64,000 nucleotides of DNA from Theropithecus gelada (GCF_003255815.1 NC_037670.1:69275470-69339469); one strand, 5' to 3'; positions 22,401 through 37,400 are shown, counted from the first letter of the stretch. Numbers and translations are program-made. The notes: a model not told the origin generated them from the sequence alone.

Positions 22401-25400
22401 TGACAGAGTGAGACTCTCTCAAACAACAACAACAAAGAAAGCATTAAAACAAAATAAAAACCCACCCTATTCAGGGCAATAATTACTATTTTGATTTTTC
22501 AGCTCACAGACCTACATTCTTCAGTCTTGTATATTGGAACTTACAATGGTATCCATTAATTTTGGCTAAAACACTTGGGTTGCTGCTTTCCCTAAAGAAA
22601 CACTATTAAGTCATATCCCAAAAACTTACTTAGTGGTCATGATGCATATTAGTCAGCATACTGAAAATTAAGTATTCTGGCCCACTAAAATATATAAAAA
22701 AATTTTAAAGGTTGTTTCTGTGCCTGTGGCATCTTTTATTACCTAATTAAGGATCTTTTAAAAAATCTCTAAATTATTTTCTGGACTATCATTGCCATAC
22801 AGGTTTGTTTTCTTCAACCCTATCGCCCCTCCTCAGTCTTTCTGTGCTCCGGATACCTCTTTTCTTATAACATCCTCAGTCTTTCAAGAACTACTCACTC
22901 CTTTTACCCTCCTCTCTGAAAGGAGACCCCTCTCTCTTCATTCCCCCTCTTATAGCCTATTTGCCCACTTCACGCTTCTACTCTCAGGCAGAGAGTCTTC
23001 CCTCAGGCCCAGGCCACAGCCTTCTCCATTCCTGCCACAGCCACCCTCCCTTCTCCCAGGTCTGCTGGCAGCCTAGGTGACTTCCACACTGATGTCCATG
23101 ACTCAGACAGCCTACCTTCACAGCTTCTTGATTTCCTGGTCTAAAAAATTGCCTTTCCAGCCTTACATCCAAGTCCTCATAATTACAAAGAGCTATTTCA
23201 CACTGAAATTTTAAATATTAATATTCCTTTTTTTTTTTTTTTTGAGACGGAGTCTCACTCTGTTGCCCAGGCTGGAGTGCAGTGGCGCGATCTCAGCTCA
23301 CTGCAAGCTCCGCCTCCCAGGTTCATGCCATTCTCCTGCCTCAGCCTCCCGAGTAGCTGGGACTACAGGTATGCACCATCACGCCTGACTAATTTTTGTA
23401 TTTTTAGTAGAGATGGGGTTTTGCCATGTTGGCCAGGCTGGTCTCAGATTCCTGGCCTCAAGTGATCCGCCCACCTTGGCCTCCCAAAGTGCTGGGATTA
23501 CAGGTGTAAGCCACTACACCTGGCCTAAATATTAATATTCTAATCTCTGGTCACAACCTCTCAATTTCACAGCCTTATTCTATAGATACCTTTAAAAAAA
23601 CATCAAACTATTAATCTTTCAAACTCCAATTTTCCTCAGTCTATCAAAGAAAGTCATAGTTGACTTCTTTGATGACACGCCTAGATCCATGGCGTATCAT
23701 CATTCAGCTGCTTTCTTGCTGCTACCTTCGATGTTTAAGCTCGTTTTTCTTTCTCCCAGAAACACTCAACCATGGATCCAACCAGATGCCCTCTCTGCTC
23801 CACACTTCTATGGAACCTCAGACTTGGCAATGCCTTTGTCAATGTTTGTTACCAACCAAAACATCCTTAAAGATCCTTACTTGTTAAATAGTCTCCCACC
23901 CTCAAATAAGCTAATATCCCACTTTGTTAAGAAAATCCTCTCCTATTCATTTTAGAAGTAATCCCTTCAAATTCTCTTAGCCCTGTAGTGAAGAGACAGT
24001 GAAGACATCACCAGTTTAGTATCCTACTCTTGAAAGTTTTCCATTGTAAAATGTAATCCAAAGGAATAAATCTCTGATGGTAGAATTTCAACATAGCAGA
24101 CAGCTGGTTCCACTATGAGTCATGCCCCATGGACAAGTCCCCTAATGAAGGTGATGCCTAACCCCAGAGCAAAACTACTTTTATGAATACTTACCCACAT
24201 ATTCAGGGGTACCCATAATTTCTCGGAGCTCTTCACTGTTCTTCAATATTCTTGAAAGGCCAAAATCAACAATCTTAATGTCACCCAATGGAGATTCGCT
24301 TGTCAACAGAATATTCTGAGGCTAAAAAACAACATACCCCCACAAAAATCAATACAACTATGATTAAGTACACAAAACATGTAGCCCATAAAACATACAT
24401 TTCACCTGTGAAACTGAGACTGAGGAATTTAACAGTAAACAGTCATTTGTTAAAGAAATATTTTTACAATATACTTCCTACTATGTATAAGGTAGCAGGA
24501 CTGTACTCTCTTGTATTTTCAGTCTCTTCCCCTACCCTGGCTCTTCCTCAGCATATAAACAGGTTTCTATCCCCACCTCATGGAAACCATTCCCCATGAC
24601 CCTGAATCTCCTGCAGGTAGTAGTATCTCCTACTATTCCCTCAAAGCTCAGTTTCTTGAAAGCATGGTCAAGCACAATTGGTATCGTTTTCTCAGTCCAA
24701 CTAAATCTCTTTTGCCCCCTCGACTGAATCTGCCTTCATTAAGGTCACAATAACTTCAATAATCAAAGACCCACCAAATCCCATCTGTGTCTTTCAGGGA
24801 CTATTCTGCATGCAATGATTTCTGTAGCACTGGGCACTGTTAAGCATCCTTATATTGATGAAATTCCTCCCCGTTTTCTCCACCTTGGATCTCTTCCTTC
24901 TTCTACAGAGCCCTCACTATTTTCTCAATGTTTTCCTTCTGTCCTCCTTTTAAATATTTGTGCTGTTTAGGATCTCTCGCTGCATGGCCAACTCTTCTCC
25001 CACCACTCTGCATTCTATTTTGGAGCAATTTCATCTACTTCCAAAGCTTCAGCTGCCACTTACATACTGATGACTTCTACCCTAAGTTCTCTCTGGACTT
25101 GTGAGTGGGGACATGTGGGGTGAGGACACGTACAGTAATGGGAAAGAGCTCCCCAGAGCCACAGAATCAGTGGGGTTCATATCCGTGGAGTCATTTTTAC
25201 CCAAGGGAAAATAACCTAAGATACTTTCACATAAAAAGACAAGTAAATATATTATGGACTAGAATGTAAAATTCATTAAATTTTTAAAACACAAAATTTG
25301 AAAGGAAAGTTTGTGTTTGCATTATAAAGAGTCCTCACTTAATGTTTTCTGACATTAAGAATATTTCCAAAGGTAAGCTGAGAAACATTGGTAAATTACA

Positions 25401-28400
25401 AATACTTCACTATAACACCCAGTGTTTTAAGATTGGGTCCCTGCTTCCTTTTCAAGATTAATTTCCTGTCATGGCTCCAAAGGCAATCTGTGCCCCAAAT
25501 CAAACAGTCTGTAATCCCTAAATAAGACAGCTACTCCCACATCTCATGCCTTTGCACATGTACCGCCTTTGTTCAGGATGCCCTCTCCCCTTCTCTCCCT
25601 GACAGATTTATTCTCATCCCTCATTCCATGCATGATGGGTCTCAATAAAGCACCAATTCCTCTGTAAAGCCTGCCCTGGTTTCCCCTGCTCCTTCCAGGG
25701 AGGGCTTGATGGCTGCCCCGTTCCTGCTGCACAGCATGGTGTATACAGCATGCTTACTCCATTGTTTGGTTAGCTGTTTGTTTCTGTCTCCATCACATTG
25801 GTCCCCTAGATGCACAGAATGAATGTTCACATTTCCTTTCCTTCCATTCATATTCTGCCCCTCCATCTGACTTCTGTCCTCTCATTCCACTACAAATCAC
25901 AAAATCAAGTGATATTTTTCCAATGCTTTCTTCTGAACCACTCCCTTAGCAGTGTTTGACAAACCACTCCTTCCTTGTTTATATATTACTTTTCTCTTGG
26001 CTCTCATGACAAAACACTGTCCTGGCTTTCTTCCTATCTCTGGCTGCGTCTTTCATCTCCTCTGAGGGGCCACCTTCTTTTACCTGGTCCACTGGATGCT
26101 GGGTTTCTCCCGGCTTGATCTTGAGGCCTTTCCTCTTTTTACTCCAAACTCTCAGCTTGCATGATCTGCACCCAAGGCTTAAATATCACCTACACCTTAT
26201 GACTCACAATTTTTTTCTTTCTTTCAGACCTCTTCAACCAGCTGCTTACCTATTATCTCCCCTTTGATGTCTCAAAGGTACCTCAAATTCAACATGACCA
26301 AAAACAGACTCCTATTTTCCTTCCTAAATCAGATTCTCCCTATGCCAATGACAGGTGTCTCAGTGAATGCTATGATCATCCCTCAGAACAGAAGAGAACA
26401 CTAACAATCATCTTGGCCATTCCTTTCCTCCCCGCTCTTCCATTTAGCTAACATGTCACCATAGTTGATTTTAAGTACTAAATTCCAAGCATTTCTAGAC
26501 TTGGCCTTTTTCTCTCCATCCACAGAAAACCAAAGCTACCTTTCTTGCTCTACTGCGATGGCCTCTTCAGTGTTTTGCTAGGATCCATTTTGCCCACATT
26601 GCAGCCAGGAGGTTCTTTTGTATTATATAAATTAGATCTGTTGTCCCCTTTCCTAAACCCTTCCACAGCCTCCCACTGCTCTTAGATAACCTCCAAACTC
26701 CTTTGCATGGTGTGCATGTCCTGAGGTCCAGCTTCTGCCGAGCTAGCTCTCCAGACTCATCATATGCCATGATACCCCTGGCTCCATGAAGATGGGTCCC
26801 ACAGGACACTTTCCAGTCTCTCACACTTGCCATGCTCCCTCTCACAAGAGTGAATTTGTATATGGTATTCTCTCAGTCTAGAACACTTTTTTCCATTCTT
26901 TGCCTAGTCTCAACTTGGTGAGAAGGCCTAAGATGGCAGTGAAGCAGATTACAATTTCCATCCATGAGAGGGGCTGCAATATGAAAAAGGAAATTGAGGC
27001 ATAGATGGTCCCTCTTTTTTTGAGATGGAGTTTCGCTCTTTCACCCAGGCTGGAGTGCAGTGGTGCAATCTCGGCTCACTGCAAGCTCCACCTCCTGGGT
27101 TCACACCATTCTTCTGCCTCAGCCTCCCGAGTAGCTGGGATTACAGGCGCCCACCACCATGCCCAGATAATTTTTTGTATTTTTAGTAGAGATTGAGTTT
27201 CACCGTGTTAGCCAGGATGGTATCCATCTCCTGACCTTGTGATCCACCCGTCTCGGCCTCCCAAAGTGCTGGGATTACAGGCGTGAGCCACCGCGCCCAG
27301 CCAGATGGTCCCTCTTTTTAAAAAGGATCTTACCTTCTACCCAACCACCCATCCTACCCTTTTCTATTATGAAAATGCCTGTAAGTTTATCAGGCTGAAT
27401 TCAAAGAATGGGAAGAATCTACAGCTTCACGAGCACAGAAACCACAGTACTGATTAATCTTTTATCACTGTGATCAGTGCCAGCCACACATTAATATTGT
27501 TGGGTGAATGAATGGGAGAAACATAACTAAAAAAATTAAGAGGGTGTCTATTTTGTGTCAGGACTGGTAGTAGTATAAATATAAGGAATAAGAACACCCT
27601 ACTGTCAGAGTTTATAATCAAGAGAAAATAGACGGACCTGCCAGGCTCAAGTCACTCCTCTGTGAATTGCACCGTGAGAGCAATATATACAAAGTACTCA
27701 GGCGATAAATATATCAGAGTGATTAATTCTGCCCTGGAAAATTACAGAGGAGCTATGTGAGCAGACCCTGAAGGGTAAAAAGATTTCCTCATTTATTCAA
27801 CAAATATTTACTGATTGCCTAATGAGCTAGGCCCTGGGGAAATAACAGAAAACAAGACACGAGTCCTCTCTTTTGGAGCCCTGCATCTTAATGGAGACAA
27901 ATAAATACACCTTGGGTCGCTTTAAGCACTATGGGGAACTCAAAGCAGGGTGATGGGCGAGATGGGTTGCCTGGGGTGTGTGCACGGGCATGCTATCTTT
28001 AGGGGAGTCAGAGAAGGCCTTTCTAAGAAGGCAACCTGAAGGAGGAGAGGATGATGTTAAAAAAGAGCCAGTCACGGCTCAGTGTCCTGGAGGGGTTGGG
28101 GTAAGCAGGAGGCATTCCAGGCAGAGGGAAGAGCAAGTATAGAGGCCGTACTGCTGTGGAGCATCTGCAGGAAATCCTGTGTGGCTGGAGGACAGCACAA
28201 GGCAAAAGGGGTACGAGTGGTAGGAGGCATGAGGTTGGAAAGGAAATGGCTAGGAGATCACAGGGCTTTGTAGGCTATTCTGGAGTAAATGGCAGAAGAC
28301 AGGCCACATTTTCTTTGTTAATTAGCTTCTAGCTAATTCTTCAGGAAAAAAGCACCTATGTAGCATCATGACTATGAGTCCTCAGACTTTTCAAGGCAAT

Positions 28401-31400
28401 TTTAATTTTAGTACGTTAATAAAATACTACAGTACAACAAAAGGGCTGGGCGCAGTGGCTCATGTCTTTAATTCCAGCAATTTGGGAGGCCGAGGTGAGT
28501 GGACTGTTTGAGCTTAGGAGCCTGGGCAACATGATGAAAACCTGTCTCCATCAAAAATACAAAAAATTAGCCAGGCTTGGTGGTGTACATCTGTAGTCCC
28601 AGCTACTTGGGAGGCTGAGGTGGGAGGATCACTTGAGCCTGGGAGGCAGAGGTTGCAGTGAGCCAAGATAGTGCCACTGCACTCCAATCTGGGTAACAGA
28701 GTAAGACCCTGTCAAAATCAAAAAACAAAACAAAACAAAAATTATAGTAATTTTTTGATGACCACAAAATGTCAATTGTTCAGTGACACATATTCATAAT
28801 TGAATGTTTTGCCCTTTCCAGTGCACACAAAATGCCAAGTGAAATACTGCTAGGGAAAATCTTCACCAAATCTTGAGATATTCTTGTGATTAGTAAACAT
28901 GTACATTATATGAATGTTCTTAAATACCATTTGTTCCCTTAAAATAGTTTAAATGTTTTTCCCTTTTATGTGTGTACACTTTATATTCCCTGAGAAATGC
29001 TTTCTTTAGTTACTACGCAAAAACTAATTGGTTCGGTGGTAATGTTGTAAATCCTAAATTAGTGTGATCAAATTATTAAAATCTTATTGTATGAGACGCC
29101 TAGGCCCTGTTACATGCATCTGTGATACACCAGTGTGACAGACTTTCTAAAAATGAAGTTAAACAACTGAGAGAGAGGTTGCTAGAAAAAACATATTTCT
29201 CATAAAATCAGAGCTATTTCAGGGGATTTCAGTTAATATTTATTATGTGGCCTTTACCAACTGTGCCCTATTTTGACCACAGGGCTCTTTTTAAAAATAG
29301 ACTTTGCTCCTCTGAATAAAATATATGTACAATTACAGGACTATAATCTCTGTCTCTTCTTCGATGGTGAAATGTATCTACTTCCAATAAGCTGAAATAC
29401 ATGTCCTGAAAACAAAGCTAAGTACCTCAGCATTTACAATTTAGTTAAACTTCCTTTCTAGGGAATCCAGTTCATGATAAAGAAGTTGTGGCACATAAAA
29501 CCTAGTTCTATTTAAAATGTATGAATCCCAGGTAGTAAGGGAGAGAAAGAAGCAAGGTCAATCAGTAGAGAGGTGATGACAGTGGAATAAGCAGAAAACC
29601 TGCAGACGGTCCTTAAATAGATGGTGGCTGTAGGGAAGTCTTTTATTTATCTCAGTATCTTCATCTTCGTACATAATCCATTTAACGTTTACTGAACAAT
29701 CACCACTGGAGAAGATTTAGTGGCTAAGATCACTGTAAAGTTGAGGTTAACCTGCTCAATAAGGCTTAGGGTATTATGGACAGGGTTTTAAGGAACATTT
29801 TATCAGGCAATTAAAGTTCTAGTACATTAACTATTAAAAACCAGGTTAGAGTAGAGAAATAGGTAAATAATCCTGTCTAAATTAATTTGGGGGACTGTTT
29901 AGAAATGTTTTTGTTACCCCTACTTTCAAGTAATATACTGATGCTTAAATTTAAATCTCATATGGAAAGTCCCAGCTTCTGGCCACTTTTTTTGAAATTA
30001 AGTTTTAGAAATTAAGGTTTTAATTAAAAAAAAGTTTTTGAGACAGGATCTCATTCTGTTCCCCAGGCTGGAATGCAGGGGTGCAATCTCAGCTCACTGC
30101 AGCCTCGAACTCCTGAGCTCAGGCAATCCTCCTGCCTCAGCTTCCTCCGTAGCTGGGACTATAGGCGCATGCCACCATGGCTGGCTGAGTTTTTAATTTT
30201 TTGTAGAGACGAGGTCTCGCTATGTTGCCTGGGCTGGTCTCAAACTCCTGGGCTCAAGTGGTCCTTCTACCTCAGCCTCCCGAAGTGCTGGTATTACAGG
30301 TGTGAGCCACCACACCTGGCCTTCTTCTAGTCTACTTTTAACCATAAGCATAACTGGGTGGAAAAATTAAGTGATAGAATCCTAGTATAGTTGTCCCTTG
30401 GTATCTGGTGGGGATTGGTCCAGGGACTCCTTGCAGATACAAAAATTTGTGATGCTCCAGTCCCTGAGAGGAAGTGGTGTAGTATTTGCATATAACCTAA
30501 GCATATCCTCCTGTAAACTTTAAATCATCTCTAGGTTACTCAGAATAGCTATTATAATGCCACACATCACCTCATTTGTATGGATTCAATGAAATACTTA
30601 GTGGGGGGCCAATTCAAGGTTAGCTTTTTGGAACTTTGTGAAATTTTTTTCCCCCTGAATATTTTCAACCTGTGGTTGGTTGAATCCATGGATGCAGAGG
30701 GTTGACTGTACTAACACTCCTGAAAGACTGAACCAGTACACCACCATTTGAAGAAAAAAGAGCAATGGATTTTAAGACCAGATTTCTTTGTGCTATTTTT
30801 GGTCAGTCCTCCCTCCCTTGGACAGGACTAAAACCAGGTCACTCTATTGAATGACTAATTCACCAAATTATTGAGACTGTTTTGGTACTTTTAGTTGGTT
30901 TTGTTCTGACTTTGCCAGAGTTGTTGTTTCTCAGATTTGCAGTTTCTGCAACATTTTATATATTAAATGAATGGGCTTTCTCTTAATCATGGTTGTCTTT
31001 TCTATTTTTGTGGATTTATGGACTCATACTTTTACAGACTCCTAAATCTGTATCTGCTATTCCCTCACCCACCCCAAGAACTTTCCCAGCTCAATTTAAG
31101 ATATTTGGCTGAGAGTCTTCAGTGAATCAGTCTTTTGGCAAATTGATCATTCAGGCTCTGCACCAAAGCCAAACAGTGTATTTCCCATAGTGTCAATTAT
31201 ATCCTTAAAAGAAGCAACTATAATAGTTATTTTAACTTCCAACTAACTTCTGTCACAGGGACAGGAGTTTCCCATCTTAACCAGCATGGAGACTAAATAG
31301 CTTAATAATTCAAAATTACCATATATATTGGGATTATCAGTTTTTAGAGAATGAAAACATAATATATTTAGCTTTGAGGCAATGTGGGAAAATAATTTCT

Positions 31401-34400
31401 TAAAAAATAGCCTAGTCTTTCAAGCTCTTCTAGAGACCAAGAGTCAACATTATGAGCACACACTGTCGAAGACAGAGGACAGCAGACTCACTTCGTCCAG
31501 ACTCACAGAGGCCAACTGGAAAGACCTTTTAGTAGAAATCACTCTCGCCTGCATAGCTGCCATACCAACCCCATCTCTGTCCTCTCCCTCCAGTAGCTGA
31601 CTCACAGACATGTCTGACTGCACATGGAGGGGCAAAAAGGCAGAAGGAAGGCTGAGAACCCTTTGGACCACTTTGTCTTCTACTTCCTCTGGGTCGAGGA
31701 AACATGGAGAGTCCAGTTTTCAACATCAAAGGCCCATCATCATCATCAAGGCCTCTACTGAATCTGGAAAGAATTCTACACCAAGTGTATTAGAGAGAAA
31801 GGAATATGATACTGAATGTACTGAGGAGAAAGGGATATAATTTCCTTGTGTAAACACACACTTAAAGTTGGTATTCAAGAACTTAATATTCACCTTTGGT
31901 ACTCTCAAGTGACATCAAAGATCCATGACACATGGTGTTGACAACCTGTCTGACTTGCTACTTAATTAGTTCTTGAATAGTCACAGGTTGAACTGTCATA
32001 AGCTGAAAGCTCATTTCCTATAGGTGCAATGCTATTTAAATTGGGGTTCTGTTCCTGGAAGTCCATCATAAGACTAGTAAAACATCATTAAAAAATAAAA
32101 CAGATACACGATTTTGCAAAGTTAAGAGTGTAAAACCAAACATGAAAGAAGCTACAGCATAAATATTTATTTTGGGAATTCCTCTGCATGGCTAATACTG
32201 AGGCTTCTTAAAGTATCAGCCCAGTGAAAGTCTGTACTGCAGAGACCATCTCTTCCTTGTAAATGTTCCTGAGGGAAGCAAGGTGGAAATTTCTTGCAGC
32301 AAGGATCTTTGAACTTCTTATGCATATGACAGACTGAAGGCGAAAAGCAAAGCCCCCACGCAAGCTGTGAAAGGTTTTAACTAGTTAACCTTGAGCATTA
32401 ACATCAGGCCACCTCAGCATGTGGGTGTGCACATGTCCACACTCGCTTTCAAAAAACGCCACTGTATACCATGTGGCTACTGGGTCCTGAGTGTCCATTT
32501 TAGCCATGGTATTAAAAAATTAATATCTTTGAAAAAAGATAAATGTGTATAAAATGAATTTACATAGGCATCTTTCAAAAGAGAACAAGAAAACTTCCAG
32601 ATTGTTTTCTTTTTCCTGTATTTTTCTGTAGGAAACCAGTAAATTTTTCTGTAGGAAACTAGTATTTAAAAAGAAACTACCTTTCCACCTAAATTCAAAA
32701 GGGACATTATCAAGTTTGCTTTAGAAGTCAACCTCCAGATTACATACACTGTATCCTCTTTTTTTTGTTTTGAGATGGAGTTTCGTTCTGTCAGCTGGGC
32801 TGGAGTGCAGTGGCGCAATCTCGGCTCACTGCAACCATCATCTCCCGGGTTCAAGCGATTCTCCTGTTTCAGCCTCCCAAGGAGCTGGGATTACAGGTGC
32901 CTGCTACCATGCCCAGCTAATTTTTGTATTTTTAGTAGAGATGGGGTTTCACCATGTTGGCCATGAGGCTCTTGAACTCCTAACCTCAAGTGATCTGCCC
33001 TCCTTGACCTCCCAAAGTGCTGGGATTACAGGCATAAGCCACCGCGCCCAGTCTGTACACTCCTTCTTGAGAGTGTGCCTTCATGCAATAAAAATTAGGC
33101 AGTTATTTATACAGTATTAAATATGTACATATATGAATTTATATTTATATAGTATGACTCTATCTATCTATATCAATAAACAAAGGTATTATGGAATGTG
33201 CCATATAGCAGTTTTTATTTTTTTTGAGACGAAGTCTCGCTCTGTTGCCTAGGTTAGAGTGCAATGGCGCAATCTCAGCTCACTGCAACCTCCACCTCCC
33301 GGATGCAAGCCATTCTCCCCACTTCAGCCTCTGGAGTAGCTGAGACTATAGGCGTGCGCCAGCATACCTGGCTAACTTTTTGTATTTTTAGTAGAGATGG
33401 GATTTCACCATGTTGGCCAGGCTGGTCTTGAATTCCTGACCTCAAGTGATCTGCCCGGCTCAGCCTCCCAAAGTGCTGGGATTACAGGCATGAGCCACCA
33501 CAACTGGCCATATAGCAATTCTTTTTTCTTTTTTTTTTTTTTTTGAGACATCGTCTCGCTCTGTCACCCAGGCTGGAGTGCAGTGGCACGATCGCGACTC
33601 ACTGCTAGCTCTGCCTCCTGGGTTCACACCATTCTCCTGCCTCAGCCTCCTGAGTCGCTGGGACAACAGGCTCCCACCACCACGCCCGGCTAATTTTTTT
33701 GTATTTTTAGTAGAGACGGGATTTCACCGTGTTAGCCAGGATGGTCTCGATCTCCTGACCTCATGATCCACCTGCCTCAGCCTCCCAAAGTGCTGGGATT
33801 ACAGGCATGAGCCACCACACCCGGCCCTGGCCATATAGCAATTCTGGCCTGAAGTTTAAGCATCACTTTGCCCTACCTTGAATCTGAAACTTTAGGGTTG
33901 TGGCCTAGCAATTTATTTTAACGAGCCCTTCCAGGTGATTCTGATTTACGTCTGGGTCAGAGAACACTGCCATAAAGCATCTACTTTCTGCTAGAGGGGA
34001 TATTATAGCAGATGTCAAGGTAGATCAGTAGATGATCGTGGTGTGAGATGACCCTGCAGTTCACAATGGGAAAGTTTTTTTGGGGGCGGTCTAGAGGCTT
34101 CAGCCTTCTCAGGTTACCATCCTTCCTAACCCTATTTCCTCTCACCAGTAAGGCCATCTTTGTAAATGGAATAAACACTAGGAACTAGGGTCGCTGCGGC
34201 ATGTTCTCTCTTTGAGGACTGTTTCATTTTCCCACAGTTTCACCTGGACTTGATATGAAAGTAACCATCAGAAAATCAACAGAAATCTTAAACTTGCTGA
34301 AAGCTCATTTCCTATAGGTGCAATGCTATTTAAATTGGGGTTCTGTTCCTGGAAGTCCATCATAAGACTAGTAAAACATTAAAAAATAAAACAGATACAC

Positions 34401-37400
34401 GATTTTGCAAAGTTAAGAGTGTAAAACCAAACATGAAAGAAGCTACAGCATAAATATTTATTTTGGGAATTCCTCTGCATGGCTAATACTGCCATGCAGA
34501 CACCTGCAGGAATATACTAAGAATAATCATAGTGGACCTTTACGGTCTCCTGAGTATCCTATTCTCTGTTCTTTCAGAAACAGAACTGGTTTGAGAATCC
34601 ATCCCTTCTCCACTCAGTCCGCGTAAAGGTTAGGATGGTAGAAAGGGTTATACCTCCAGAGTTGGAGCCTATGACACTGATGACACTGGCATGGCAAGCC
34701 AAAGCCCTACACCCATCAGCACACTTATTAGTTCCAGATTGATCTACGCTGGTGTAATCAGAGTGAATCTCAGAACTTTGGACAGAGCTGTAAGTAGAGA
34801 CTGACTTTCGTGCTGTCTCGGGGTAGTTGCAAGGCTGAACAGCAGCATCTACTTTATTACCATCTTTATTACCATCAAAGAAGGCAGAGCTGAATGCTGG
34901 AGAAAAACTGAGTACTAGCAACAGTTTTTGAGCCCTGAATATTGTCATAACTGAAGCTAGAATTATCTCTGGACTTGTTTGCCACTAAAATTTCCTTATT
35001 TTGCTTACCCTGGTTTCAGCTGGCATCTTGATCACTTGAAAGGAACATCACTGATATACCGTCCTTTGTTTTTCCTTCCTTCCTCTTCTCTGCCTTTGAC
35101 AATTTTAAATTAGAAATCTACCTGCTTCTAATCTCTTTAATTTTCTCATTTATTTACTGCTGCCTATTTTCCAAAACACTGTTTCTCGAATATTCCTGGC
35201 TCAAAAATCATCTATGTCTTTATGACATATGAAACCCCTAGAATCCAGCCTTTTCCCAGCTTTTAATATCTCCTAATTGATCTCTCAATTCCAGTGAAAT
35301 GATTCCATTTATTTTTTTCCCAAACACATCACAAATATTCCTGACTCTTGTGAGGTAATTTTCTCTTACTCTTCTCAACTTACCTAAATCCTGACTTTTC
35401 AAAAGATCTAGCTCAAGTTCTATCTTGTCATATTCTGAGTTCCTTTCTTTGGCATTGTATTATTATGTATCTTTTCATGTACACACATGTGCCTTATCTC
35501 CCTGATAAAATTAACTGGCTAGAGGATAGGAGTAAAGACTCAATTCTAATATCCTTGTTAGCTAATAATACACAAACATGAAATATGTTTGAATAAATCA
35601 CTGTTAAATATTTTATGTCTTGAATGTCATTCTTTAGCAATCTCAAAATTGTAAAGTAATTTGAACCTTACCTTCAAATCAAGATGAACTACATCATGAG
35701 TGTGTAAAAAGTGAACACCTTCTAGAATCTGTCGCAAAAGTCTTTGAACATCTTTTTCTTTAAAGGCTTCCTCTCTGTCTGCAACACACTGGTCAAAGAT
35801 TTCACCCCCAGCAGCACTAGAGAAGGGCAAAATTAAAGTAATATATGACTCATAAGAAATGGCAAACACTTACACCAAAACTACAAAGTAAATTAATTAC
35901 AGTCTGGCAGTAACAGTATACCTTTTCAAAAAAATGTATTTTTATTTTGAAAAATAGAGATGGGACCTCACTATGGTGCCCACTATGTCTCAAACTCCTG
36001 TGCTCAAGCGATCCTCCCACTTTGGCCTCCGAAGGTGTTGGGATTACAGGTATAAGCCATCGTACCCAGCCTGTATAACTGTTAGTATGGATTTGACAAC
36101 CTGAATCAAAACACAGTATAGGCTGAGCCAACTCAGTCCCAAGCAGCTTGAGATGCACCACATGTAATGTACAGTTTACTAAGCGCTCTGCACATATAGG
36201 CCACAATTTGCTGATAAAAGAACTTTGTTCCTCAACTGAAATAAAGAACTGCATTTTGGCTGAAAACAGTTTCTTAATCGCAGTTTATTGTCATCTGAGT
36301 CCCTCAGCCCATTACTATCAATTTACATAAATACAAGGATTTCTTTACCTAAATTTTAAGAGCGATTAGTCTCTTTACACATAAAGTTACCCATTCTTGC
36401 TTTTTATTCTTTTTCTTTTTTTTTTTTTTGAGACGGAGTCTTGCTCTGTCACCAGGCTAGAGTGCAGTGGCGTGATCTCGGCTCACTGCAACCTCCGCCT
36501 CCCGGGTTCAAGCGATTCTCCTGCCTCAGCCTCCTGAGTAGCTGGGACTACAGGCATGCACCACCACGCCTGGCTAATTTTTTTGTATTTTAGTAGAGAC
36601 GGAGTTTCACCAGGTGGGCCAGGATGGTCTCGATCTCCTTGACCTTGTGAGCCACCCGCCTTGGGCTCTCAAAGTGCTGGGATTACAGGCATGAGCCACC
36701 ACGCCCGGCCCCATTCTTGCTTTAACAAATGATTCCCTCTTGGTTTTCTCAACAATTTAAGTAGTTTACATAAGCACAAAATATACTGCTAACTACAGTT
36801 TTGTGAAAATGTTCAAGTATGTATTTCAAATATAGACTATTATAAGAAAATTGAGGCCAGGCACAGTGGCTCATGCCTGTAATCCCAGCACCTTGGGAGG
36901 CTGAGGCAGGCGGATCACCTGAGATCAGGAATTCGAGACCAGCCTGACCAACATGGAGAAGCCCCATCTCTACTAAAAATACAAAATTAGCCAGGCATGG
37001 TAGCACATGCCTGTAATCCCAGCTCCTCAGAAGGCTGAGGCAGGAGAATCACTTGAACCTGGGAGGCAGAGGTTGCGATAAACCGAGATCACACCATTGC
37101 ACTCCAGCCTGGGCAACAAGAACAAAATTCCATCTCAAAAAAAAAAAAAAAAAAAAAAAGAGACTATATTCCTCTTGGTACAACATATAATCATATAACC
37201 CTGTTTAACTGTGGATTTTACCCATTAACTAAACTAAATACCATATTAACTAATATCACTAAATGGGATCTCACTAAAGAACAATCTGAGATGTTAAAAG
37301 CATCTCTCAAGTATAGTAAATATAATATTAACTATTTTACACAAAGTACTTTCCTTCACATGGAAGCTACAGAAGCCCTATAATAGCTTTGCTTTTTCTA

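Larger units (their letters stand above)
20353..24194 (-). other. STK17A: STK17A intron 4
   Basis: A 3.8-kb intron with Alus at 20941-21232, 22227-22436 and 23227-23525, a MIR at about 21805-21980 and an old LINE relic at about 22780-24170. No other exon is recognised. Confidence 0.9.
24322..35671 (-). other. STK17A: STK17A intron 3
   Basis: An 11.3-kb intron containing L2 relics, seven Alus, a MER2-type element and both copies of the 199/196-bp duplication. I recognise no additional exon. Confidence 0.9.

Noticed and set aside
22780..26890. A single L2 LINE spanning STK17A exon 4, because relic segments on both sides run in the same order
   Set aside because: Exon 4 is ancient and conserved, and the relic blocks repeat and overlap in consensus order, so separate old fragments are more likely.
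34574..34948. 124-codon minus-strand frame with a hydrophobic start resembling a signal peptide
   Set aside because: It lies in intron 3 in the sense direction with no splice support, in sequence that looks like an old repeat. Low-complexity Ser/Thr content gives no family match.
37137..37159. Poly-A runs as processed-pseudogene tails
   Set aside because: This and the similar long A or T runs are Alu tails. I found no intronless copy of a cellular mRNA.
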